64,000 nucleotides of DNA from Massospora cicadina (Eukaryota; Entomophthoromycota; Entomophthoromycetes; Entomophthorales; Entomophthoraceae), in contig JAKSZP010017390.1 in the NCBI GenBank assembly GCA_022478985.1, forward strand, positions 41,795 to 105,794. Reading direction: 5' to 3'. The notes below the pieces were generated by a model that was not told the origin of the DNA, searched no databases, and saw only the letters and a program-made list of their open reading frames with translations. Positions within the stretch are counted from its first letter, which is position 1; each line of letters starts with the position of its first letter. This document shows positions 54,286 to 64,000 of the stretch, piece by piece. Both the position numbers and the translations under genes were made by a program.

Positions 54286-55707
54286 ATGTCAGGGAGCAGT
54301 TGGGCAAGTAAAGTAAGAGGAGCAGGTGGAAGGCTGCGGCCTCCAACGTTTGAAAACGCCCCGGAGAAACTGGCGGAATAGACAAAAATTTTAAAAAACT
54401 GGTGGTCACTATTTCCCCAGAAATCCTCGCAAGGCAAGCACGATGCAACCAGTACATCAAGACGCCGCACTCCCAGCCACTTTTGTTGGTGGAATACAGA
54501 GTCCACGTGTTTCTGGACATCCAACAAACAGCTTTATGGGAAAAATTTTGTGGAGATGTGCACACCTTTTTCCTGACCGTGGTGTACGTCGCACCTCACT
54601 CCATGTCACACAGTTGGCTGGACCTAGGTTTCAAAAACAAAGAAGCAGCAGACGAGGCTTCAGCGGTGCGCATAGTGGGCAATCTCCCTGAAGGGCAATG
54701 GGTCATCGAAACCAAATGCACTAGATGGATGTTATCAAACCAAACTTTTCCTCACGTTTGACTTTTTGCCAACTAAAGTAAAATGTGACATTTTATAGCA
54801 ACACCTGAAAGATGGTCTCGCCATCTATGGCAAAACACAATCTTTTGAGATGCAACGCTTCAAGCTGATGCCACACTTGTGCACCGGCAAAGCCATTGCA
54901 GTTCTGACCCCTACTGAGGAGATCGTGAAGGACCTAACCCAGATCCCACACTCCACTTTTATAAATATCGAAGGGCATTCCACCCACCCTTTCCAGGTAA
55001 CCGTGGACAGCGCACCCCCCATCTGCACCCACTGTGATACATTTGGCCATAAGGCACATGCGTGCCCCATCAAAGAGGGCGTCACATTCCAAGAGCACCC
55101 CTTGGCGGCCATGGCCAACGGAGAGGCGCACTATGAACCAACTGTAAGCACCAAAGAGGCTTTCCCGTGGGGAGCACAAGGTTGCTACCTACTGGTAAAA
55201 CCCATTTCCCCACAAGAGCGGAAGAAGGCCAAGCAAGCCCACAGGGCCACAGCCAAGGAAGCGGCCAAAGCCACCACCGCTATCCCACACTCCCAACGCC
55301 AGGAGGACATCAAAACCTTTGTGGCAGAAGCAAATCAGGAATCCATCATCCAATCAGATGGGGAAGCCCATGCTGATTGGGCCACCCAATCTGAGGATCC
55401 AATGGGGGATTTGATCTCACCCAATCGTTGCAACCAAGCTCTGGTCAAAACTGACTTGGGGCAAATCCTACCAAAAATTTTTTTCTTTGACCAGAATGTT
55501 GATGCACTGCAATCACCCGCATCTGCACTGCAAAAAATTTGTCTGATGTCAGGGAAACAAAAAGCGAAGGCAAAAGCCAATGCAAACCTCTCTGCTAAAA
55601 TCAACAAAAATACTGATAGCATTGCTGCAAACACCCGCGCTGCCATGAAGGCTCGTGGGGATCTAGAGGAGGCTAGTGGGCCTGGGTGCCCACCCCCTCA
55701 CACCTAA
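54286..55707 (+). pseudogene. NL4 ORF1: RRM-like and CCHC protein, C-terminal 286 codons intact
   Basis: The ATG at 54,286 gives MSGSSWASKVRGAGGRLRPP, then a stop near 54,376. 54402-54761 reads the N-terminal domain in another frame (LGFKNKEAADEASAVRIVGN, LPEGQWVIETK). After further damage at 54,760-54,850, one frame runs to the stop: CTGKAIAVLTPTEEIVKDLT, the intact knuckle C-T-H-C-D-T-F-G-H-K-A-H-A-C, ERKKAKQAHRATAKEAAKAT, and a basic tail KQKAKAKANANLSAKINKNT. The TAA at 55,705 is six bases before the ORF2 ATG and in the same frame. Confidence 0.86.
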
Positions 55708-55713
55708 GGTGCG

Positions 55714-58700
55714 ATGGGGGAGAACTTCACTTTAGGGATGTTGAATATTGCCGGACTCAAGGCCTCGCCATCCCAGGCTAGGAAACTGAGTTTTTTACAA
55801 CAAAATTTACCTGTGGATATCCTGGCCATCCAGGAGTCCCACTGTCCACGAGGTTTTGAGGAGGCTTGGAAAACCATGCTCCTACCATCCCTATCCTTTT
55901 GGTCAGAGCACTGTGTGGGTGCTAGTTTGGAGAAACAATTTCTTAAATTTTTATCATCAGACACATTACTAAATGGCTGAGTCCTCATAATCACCTTCTC
56001 GTGGGCTGACGTGGCACACGCTATCATCAACATCTATGCCCCAACCTGTGCATGAGAGCATCGGGAATTTTTCTCATCAGTCAAATTCCTTCTGTTACCC
56101 CCTGACCCTTTTGTAGTTGGCGACATGAACTGTTGGCTAAATACACCAACGGACCAGTGGCCTTCCTCATCCCACGCCCCCCAGGGTCACATAGAACTGC
56201 GCGTTCTAAAGGCCACCCTCGGGTTAATGGATGCGCTGCCACAGCATGCCCTGCTGCTTGAAAACATGACACGCCCCCACATCCAAAACGGCCAATTAAG
56301 GTCTATGACCCACATCAACCTTATCCTTACGCTGGCGAAATTCCAACCCCACATCTCCCACTTCAAACAACAAAAATGGAATTCTCTGACCACCAACTGG
56401 TCTCAGTAACCTACCACCTACCCACCACAGTGGCTAGGGCCCCACATTGGTGCAAGCTCCGCCCCCCAAACTCACGTCACCAAGATTTTCCACTTGGGTG
56501 GAATCAGCAACTTTGGCAAAAGAGTTTGTAACACCATTTTGCGTGGACCCCATTTCCACATGGGCAACCTTCAAAGAGGATACCATCCGCCACTCTCACC
56601 ACCTCTCCTCCAGATGCTCACGAGCCACATCGGCGGTCATTTCGCGCGCTCTGGCAGAATTGGCACACCTGGAGTCCAATATCCCCGCCACAGAATACAG
56701 CCCTTCATGGGGCCAGAAGTGGGCAGAGGCAGCCGCCCACCTCAACGCGCTTGAAAGGCAACACAAACATTGGGTTTGTGTTCAGTACAGGGCCAAACGC
56801 ATCACAAAGGGTGACAAGTGCACTGCATATTTTTTAAAATTTTTTTTGCACCATGCCAGAGTGTGGCCTGCACACAGGTGCAAAAATTGGACAATTCCAT
56901 CGTGGATACGCCAGCTGAAGTGGCAATTGAAACACAGAAGTATTACTCCAAGTTATACTGATCCAATTCAATTCAGCTGGCCAAAGTGGCAGAATTTCTT
57001 GACTGAGCCCACATCCGCACCATTTCTTGACACCATGAAATAATAAATTTAATTACTCTGAACAAATTATGGACAGCCATCCGCGGTGCACCAAACCAAA
57101 AATGCCCAGGCCTGGATGGCATTCCATATGAATTCTACAAAAAAACTTCAAATATATATCCCCACTACTTCTTGCTTCACTTAACCAGAGCCTTTTGGAA
57201 ACGCGTCTCCTGCCAGGAGGACAAGAGGCCTTCACCATCACACTCTTCAAGAAAGGGGATAAGCTAGACTTAGCCAACTGGCGCCCCATTTCTTTAACCA
57301 ACACGGATACTAAAGTTTTAACAAAAATCATGGCTAACCGTTTAGGGATTATAGCTTCTGCCACCATCTCCCCAGAACAATTTGGCTTCATACCCAGAAG
57401 GTCGATTTGGGATAACGTGCACTCTGTGGCTAATGCATGTCAGTCCACAGCCTCTGGGGCACTTGTATTTTTGGACCAACAAAAGGCCTATGATAGAGTA
57501 AACTGGGAATACCTCAGGGCCTGCCTCTATCAATTCCGCTTACCCCTCACTTCATCAACTGGGTGATGTTGCTCACAGAATCTGCAACTATGGCAGTGCG
57601 TGGCCCTAACTTCCTAAGGGAAGTAGTCCGCCCTCAAAGGGGCTTGCGACAAGGAGACCCCCTTAGCCCACTCTTATACAACTTCAGCCTTGACCCACTA
57701 CTTTGAAATGTGAATGCCCAACTCACCGGGGTCCATGTGCCAGGCCAAGCCCCAGTCAAGATGATGGCGTTTGCAGATGATTGTGTGGTTGGGGTGTCTA
57801 ATAATCAAGATTCACGCGCGCTTGAAGCTCTCATCCAGGAGTATTCCAAGGTAAGTAATGCGGCACTGAACGCTTCCAAAACCAAAATCATCCTCCTTGG
57901 TCAGTCTCAGAACTGCTGGGCCCCAGCAATTAGTTCCCAACCCAGCCCATTTGCTCACACACGCCCTCGCCCTTCCAGATCAACCCACACCGCCCCACTG
58001 GTGCTCCCCTTCATGCCAAGCCCCACCATAGGGCTGGTACGCCATCTGGGCGTGTGGGTGGAGGCAGGCAGATACGCGTCAGCAGTAATGGAGAGCCGTA
58101 TCCTGGACAACGTGATGAAGCGCATCGCCTCTCTCAGAGCCCACCCCACATCACTTACTGGCAGGGTTGTTTTAGCCAACTCTATGCTCCTCTCCAAAAT
58201 CTGGTTTGGAGCCCACGCCATTCCCTTCTCCACAAGCTTCTTCTAATCCTTATATGCCCTGCTGCAAGGTTGGCTTTGGTCAGGCCGCCCTCCACCAGTA
58301 CGGCTAGAGGTCATGTTTGGCCCTCATCACCATGGTGGCATAGGTCTGCTCGACTTCAGAGCCCATGCTGACAAGATCCTGGGTACCTGGATAGCGGCTA
58401 TCACCACCCCTTCACTCCCATCCCAACACTGGTCCCGCGTGGCCCACTCCAACTTCTCTCGAGCCTTAGGCCTCAACAACCCATTGAACCCCCACTCCCT
58501 GATGAAATACCTCGCTTCACACCCATCGGCCACAGGCCCTCACGGCACAAAAACCCACTACAAAATAAATCCTCCTCTACATGCGGAGCGCTAAGTGGAG
58601 AATCTGTATTAGCGGACACACAGCCCAGAGAGGCCTCCCCTCTCCTCAGTTCACACAAGAGGTACAGGGGCTACCCATCCAAAATGGCGTGATCCCCATA

Positions 58701-59340
58701 AGACCACATGTCATATCCAGAGTGGACTATCTGGACATGATGGACATCCCTTACTCCATTGAGACCCAAAAAACCATCTGGAAATACGCTCACCATCCTC
58801 TGTTGCAGCCCCAAGTCCGCTCCCATGTGTGGCGCTACCTGAGGCGGGTGTATCATACAGCTGAGCGCTCTAACGCTTTACACTCATCCTGTGTCATGTG
58901 TGGCCAGTATGGAACGCTGTTCCACCGCCTGGAGAAGTGTCCTACCTCAAAAGTGATATGGCGCGAAGTTCAACGTCTTCTGGGCTAGGATCAAACACAT
59001 CCCTTCAGTTTGTCAAGAAATATTTTGCTTTATCAATGGCCTCCTCCCTCCCACCCTCCCTCCATGCTTTGGTGGTTGCAATCGCCATGTGGACCATCCA
59101 CACGATTGTCTTAGATGCCATCGCAGGCTCCACCCCCACCCTCCCAGAAGCTGTCCACAGATTCCGGCCTCATTTGGTGAAACACTTCCAAGCGTGGATG
59201 TTTGGATACCTCCCACCGCGCCGCTGACAGCTGGTATCCTCCTGGTTCCCAGTTTGGTTCATCAAATCAGACCCCTTCCTCCACACGTGTTCAATTGTGG
59301 CTACGGCCCCTCCACGCGTTTCCCCCCGTCCCCATAAGTG
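55714..59340 (+). pseudogene. NL4 ORF2: endonuclease, reverse transcriptase, zinc finger
   Basis: MGENFTLGMLNIAGLKASPS opens the endonuclease, followed by DILAIQESHCPRGFEE, VVGDMNCWLN and SDHQLVSVTY. SRID reads THIN at 56308-56319, as in NL3. RT 57195-57566: WRPISLTNTDTKVLTKIMAN, QFGFIPRRSIWDNVHSVANA, ALVFLDQQKAYDRVNWEYLR. The catalytic box MMAFADDCVVGVSNN is in 57710-58246. The C-terminus has GRVVLANSMLLSKIWFGAHA, GGIGLLDFRAHADKILGTWI and the finger C-V-M-C-G-Q-Y-G-T-L-F-H-R-L-E-K-C (58581-58988). About ten breaks. No RNase H domain seen. Confidence 0.88.
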
Positions 59341-59501
59341 GCGTTCCCGCTGGCAACAAGAGATAGCATTGCTTCTCTGGGGTGCCTTCCCTGTTACTAA
59401 GTGTTGTCTTGGTCGAGTCAATTCTGGAAGTGTCCGTCCCATGGTCGGCTTTCCTCACAATAAATTTAAAATTTAAAATTTAAAAAGTTGTAATCCCATA
59501 A

Positions 59502-60889
59502 GCTCCAGAGAAGAATAGTGCACTGTTTTTAAAATTAATTAAGCTTAGGTAAGTCCAGGAAGTTGGTTGGTATATAAAAATAAGGCATTCATTTGGTTAA
59601 TCTTTGCAGTCAATAAAAATATTATTTATAATGCAAACACTATTACATTTATTTACTAAAGTGTTATCAATACTGATCTACCACTCCAGCCTATAAGAAA
59701 CATCCTTCCAACTTTCCCCTTTTAAAGCCATGTCTTTAAGCAACTCCCATACCAGAAAACCATTCCTTATACCTGGACACCTCTAGTGTCCTTGTCATAC
59801 TGGACTAAACCCCTTGGTTATGCTAACTCATGGTTAGCTACCCCCAACAAGGTCAGTAGTACACCAGTCCCTGACATGTAGCTGCTGACCCTCCTTGTTT
59901 GCCACACACCAATTATCCATTTATCTCCCAGTCCAGACCAAAACAAGTCTTTAATTCTACAGATCATTATTTCAAATAATGAAATACCTTTGTATAAAAT
60001 TGAGAAAATCTTAAGACCTTCCACTGCTAAGGGCTATGCCTCTCCCTCAGCAGGTGGTACAATCATTGACCAGACTGAAATAGATTCAGTAATTAAATCA
60101 ATTTTTAAACAAAAAGTCGAAAAAAGGGCTAAAAATAGATTAAACTTGACACTCCCTTCCAAAATCAATAAAATAAAATTTGGACATCTGGTATTCAGGG
60201 AAAGAAACCTGAGAGTAGCTTGGAATATCAGCTGATACAAGCTTAGGAAATTAGCACTTGAAACAGTAATTTTGGGATTTGAAATTGAAAAGTGAACCAT
60301 ACTATTGTGGTTCAGCTTAGCAGCTTCCCCTTTATCCCATCTTAAGACAACACCCTTCCATTATTAGGGTTCTGGGTTATTCTTTAATTAAGTTTCCCAT
60401 ATTATTTAATAAGCATACATATTGAAAAAGCTTTACTTTGATTATATTTAAAGATTAAATTGGTAAATGGTAAACATTTCCTTTGGTTGGCCCATTTGAA
60501 CTCCCCATCCAACAAGGCCACTCACAATGTCTTAGACTCAGAGGTGCCTTGTAAACTATGGCTTCTCTTGTGGGTTTTAGAACATTCCCAAATAAGCCTG
60601 ATCATTCCTTTGCACGCTTGATCATACCATTATAACTCAATCTAACTATACAAATATATAGTTAGTTCAAAATCTCTTGACTTTGAACAACTCTCTCATC
60701 AACTCAGGTCTCTTTTTCCCTTTTATAATTGCTACTTAACTGCTTTCCATGGGACATTACTGTTCACCTCATACAGTGAGTCCTTTTAGCTTGTGATACA
60801 TAATTTATAACCCATTTAACTCCTTCCCTTAGCTATAAGCGCATTGAGTTTGATACCCGCTTAGTTACCTCACGTTAGGACACAGCCAG
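59502..60889. other. Unassigned region without a recognised gene
   Basis: AT-rich with islands of more balanced composition. An 81-codon open stretch at 59,990-60,235 (rich in Lys and Ile) matches nothing I recognise. No repeats shared with the rest of the window were found by eye. Confidence 0.5.
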
Positions 60890-62450
60890 GTGCTGATTAT
60901 TTACAGTTTAGAGAAGCCAAAGGTTACCATACTGGATTCCTGTGTGGAGGGGATGCACCCCGCTCTTTTAACTATGACATCATGTGCTTCTATAAAGACA
61001 ATTAATGTCAAGGAGTTTAAGCGTTTAAAGTTAAAACCTCTATACACTGAACTTAAATATCACACTGAGGCCTACTCTACCCCCTATCAGGATCCTGAAG
61101 GAGCCATAATGGTCCATTTGAACAAGTCTTACTCTTAAAAATTTCCTCAAACCTACAATATTTCAAATGACCCTTTGTGGATGGTTGCAATTACCATAAA
61201 CCCTGCAGCCCCTGCTATCATTCCTACCACATCTGACTTGTCAATAAGATGTATGAGTAACTTCATGTGGATCCTGTTTATGAGAATCTTTAAAATGTGC
61301 GGCCCTTATCAGACCCTGATGATCCTGATTCTGAAACTTTGTCTTATGCTCAGGCAGCAGCTTTTCCCACTCAGTTCATCAACAGATTCACCAAAGTGTG
61401 TAAGGACTATAATGCGGTAGTTATCTTAGTTTGAAGGCCAGGTGCTTCAAAGGCTACACAATAATTAGTCGTTATACCTCCAGTGTAATATTCTAGTAGC
61501 CTTTGGGTCTCTATGGAAATCTCTTGGCATAATTGATGTCTTCTTGTAAGTCTGGGGTAGCTCCCTCTGAGCTTGGTTTATGAGGCTTTTCTGTTTCATA
61601 CCAAGAAAGTTCTGAAGAGAGCATCTGTCCCCCTTGTCACACAGGGAAGTTTTGCCCATGTGGTTAATGATTGGTGAGTTACAAAGCCCCTTGAAGGTCC
61701 CTCCACCACCCTCATTCTGACAACTAGTGAACTGATGCAGCATATCGAGGTTGTTTGTGCTAAAGTCACAGTAGAAAGGGACTGGCACAAGAAAAGTAAA
61801 GTAATTCCCTTCAGACTCTGGGTTCAAGTTTCACCAGATCTACCAAGAAAAACAAACCCTCCACTTTTATGAAAAGGCCCAGATCCACTGAAGTTCAAAG
61901 TATTAAAAAATTAGGCAAAGAAACTGGGTCAGTTAGGCTGGATGGCCTGAATCTGTTTTCAACCAGTCAGGATCACCTCTATGTGGAATGGCCATGATGG
62001 CCCCCTCCACTTGTTGAGCAAGACGCCGCAACTCAGGTAGGTGCAATCATGATAAAAACCTTGATTTGGGCGCAAGAGGCCAGATTGACATCAACTCAGT
62101 CTTCCACCAACATGGCTGTTGGACAACTACAAGACCAATTATCTAATAAGAGTGTATCAGTTTTAAATAAGGACAAAAATAAGGATAAAATAGGCCAAAA
62201 GACCCTGGCTGATTCTTGATAGAACCCTTTTTATTGGGCAATATATTTGCTAAAATATTCGGTCAAAAAGCATGAGTTTTGGTAAGCGAATTTCACTGAC
62301 TATGCAGCAAAATCAAGGGATTCTCTTGGAGGTTCCTCCCCAGAACACTTCTAGTTCATCTCAAGAACCTAAGAGGGGACCAACCCCTTTTATAGACTTA
62401 GCAAGGGTCCTCCAAGGTGCAACTATTTTTCTCATGGTGATTGGTTAAAG
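60890..62450 (+). pseudogene. Degenerate coding region of unknown family
   Basis: Successive plus-strand pieces look protein-like: 60890-61138 (KTINVKEFKRLKLKPLYTEL, TEAYSTPYQDPEGAIMVHLN), about 61,330-61,430 (ETLSYAQAAAFPTQFINRFT, KVCKDYNAVVILV), about 61,600-61,860 (SVPLVTQGSFAHVVNDW, then TLILTTSELMQHIEVVCAKV) and about 62,270-62,450 (FIDLARVLQGATIF). No catalytic motif or zinc knuckle is visible. It could be the gag-like or ORF1-like part of a further element, or a dead host gene. Confidence 0.35.
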
Positions 62451-62766
62451 TATATCAAATCAATTATCTCACAGGTTCATCTTGCCTACAATTGACCCTC
62501 CATCAGCCATTTCCACAAAGAGAAGTGAATTTGAAAGCTTTTATAGGTTGACAACCCATATTACCTAAATAGGATATAAGTTAATATTTAATCTGTTCCT
62601 ATCTCAGTCTGAGCTGAGTTAAATATAAGTACTAGCAGTAGATCATAACTTGATTCTCATTTCACCCTATTGCTGCTTCTAATAAACTTTATTAAAAAAC
62701 AAAATTTTAATTTTTAATAGTGTTTTGTTTTTAAGTATAAGTGGTGCAGAACTCCAGCAATTCAAT

Positions 62767-63981
62767 TGTTGGAAATCAGGCAATCAAGGCACCATCAAGC
62801 ATATTCCACGCTTGTAAAAATTTACTTAAGGATTGATTATTGGTCGTCAATTCAAAAACCTTTTTACTGCACAGGTTCAATTTCCTCATGCACTTGGCGT
62901 TGTATAGAATGTATTGTCCAATAATAGTATGGAGACTATTATTTGTAATTAAGTTTGAACTATTATTAGGCCCAACGCTTCAGACAGTACTTCTGATTAA
63001 AAACTCTGTAAGTTGTACTCGTAGGGATTCATTCCCTATTTTCCTGTCCACCTGATCTTCGTCCAGATACCCCAGTGACAGTCTCTTTCAGCCCAACACA
63101 CAGTCAGCAGCTATCCCTTAAAGTGGTTCCCTTCATCTCTAGATCCCTGCTCGGATCACTACTCTTCTCTCTGAGAGTCTTCCAATTATTGCCTTCTGCA
63201 ATTATATCCTTGAGATGGAACGTCACAATGAATTCTGATAGTTTAACTATACACCAAATCGACAAAGTTACTAACAATACTAATACTAATAATAATGTTT
63301 TTACTGATAATACTGCTCTTTTTTATTATAGTGAATCCTAGGGAATTATATAGTAGTAAATTCAACCATCTAACCCCCAGTTGACACCTCTTTGATGAAA
63401 CGGCAGCTGGTGTCATTGAATCACCCTTCCTCATCTTGGCAGGGATGGTCTTCCCCATCCTGGCTAGGATTCTGTCATTGGAAATCCTCGAGACCTCAAA
63501 TGGAAAGAGCCAGAAAACGTGTCTTTAACGTTTTTCTCTCAATCCAAGCAAACCAACCATAATTGGCTAGCGACCTGCTTAGGTAATGGGACTTATTCCC
63601 ATTATGGCAGGTTACTCACCAAATGATTGATTTGCTAGCTGCAGGCAGCATCACTTGCCTCACAACTCACTATTCATTCCCTATTCAGTCAGTGATGAAA
63701 CCTGACCAATCCCAATTGGTACACCTGATAGTTAATCACTATCAGATGCCCCTATTTTCGTCAGCCACTCTGCCCAATGGGATCTTAGGTATTCATCCGG
63801 ATTGATCCCTGACAGATACAACCAGGTGAATAACCCAAAATCCCCTAAACATAGTTCCTCTAAATCTCGGGCCAACCAATTTCTGATTCACTTCGCCTTA
63901 GGGAATTTTCCCCTAGCGACACCAGGTAATCTAGAAGGCTGGGTTATGGGCAAAAATCCCAACAACGCCCAAAATCCAACA
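62767..63981 (+). repeat. Probable 5' LTR of an element continuing past the right edge
   Basis: The 3' boundary is supported by a primer site two bases on: the LTR would end aaaatccaaca at 63,981. A start at TGTTGGAAATCAGG (62,767), similar to the TyC LTR start, would give 1.2 kb. That start is a guess. No internal match to the TyA or TyC LTRs was found, apart from a weak gcccaaaatccaaca against gccaaaactcaaca in TyA. Confidence 0.45.
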
Positions 63982-63983
63982 AG

Positions 63984-64000
63984 TGGTGCTCACTACAGGG
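63984..64000 (+). other. Primer-binding site at the right edge
   Basis: TGGTGCTCACTACAGGG, the cleanest version of the site shared by the LTR elements in this window. It predicts that an LTR retrotransposon internal region starts beyond 64,000. Confidence 0.7.

Larger units (their letters stand above)
54192..59485 (+). mobile_element. LINE NL4, full length (5,294 bp)
   Basis: Target duplication agttgtaatcccataa at 54,176-54,191 and 59,486-59,501. The 5' end acttttctctcttgttgtaa is as in NL3. The 3' end is tcccatggtcggctttcctc plus acaataaatttaaaattta, with three aaattt repeats in the tail. It inserted only about 95 bp downstream of NL3; the spacer 54,093-54,175 is unrelated AT-rich sequence. 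Confidence 0.94.

Noticed and set aside
62736..62752. Primer-binding site of another LTR (agtggtgcagaactcc)
   Set aside because: Only the first six bases match the family site, no LTR end is recognisable before it, and the upstream aataaa signals alone do not establish an LTR.

Overview
The window is a eukaryotic repeat graveyard. I found no host gene, rRNA gene, foldable tRNA gene or CRISPR array that I can defend. Almost every base with a recognisable history belongs to Ty3/gypsy LTR retrotransposons, full-length LINEs of an L1/Tx1-like type, tRNA-derived SINEs, or small satellite and palindromic repeats in AT-rich filler. Intron-less, heavily nested and strongly decayed elements suit a large TE-swollen genome. 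The gypsy and LINE protein types look fungal to me, but I cannot name the organism from this sequence, and two short repeats recall motifs I associate with animal genomes.

Left block, 1-14,104: a three-level nest. A plus-strand Ty3/gypsy copy (TyA copy 2, 8,881-14,104) was split by a minus-strand element of another family (TyB, 6,039-8,880). TyB was in turn split by a second TyA copy (copy 1, 1-6,038, minus strand). All three run off or were cut at the left edge.

Middle block, 15,683-37,807: one element, TyC, about 8.6 kb once its guests are removed. It has 1.1 kb LTRs at 15,683 and 31,675. TyA copy 3 (19,919-28,376, 5-bp target duplication CCACC) is inserted in its protease. A full-length LINE (NL1, 31,735-36,753, 16-bp target duplication) is inserted in its 3' LTR. 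TyA copy 3 itself carries a 939-bp probable solo LTR (26,384-27,322); the matching stretch of TyA copy 2 shows the empty site.

Right block: three more full-length LINEs with target duplications, NL2 (39,017-44,243, minus), NL3 (48,811-54,080) and NL4 (54,192-59,485). Between them lie SINEs, a 110-bp inverted-repeat element, a 71-bp satellite and a dispersed AC-rich tract repeat. The last 4.5 kb holds an unrecognised degenerate coding region and the end of one more LTR with its primer site at the right edge.

How the parts relate. All LTR families use nearly the same primer-binding site (TGGTGCTCACT). TyA carries a conserved antisense ORF between integrase and the 3' LTR, and its copies share altered catalytic motifs in protease and reverse transcriptase, while TyC keeps the canonical residues. 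The SINEs end in a 3' tail that resembles the LINE 3' end, suggesting a LINE/SINE partnership. The LINEs place ORF1 and ORF2 in the same frame, separated by one stop codon that lies inside a palindrome.
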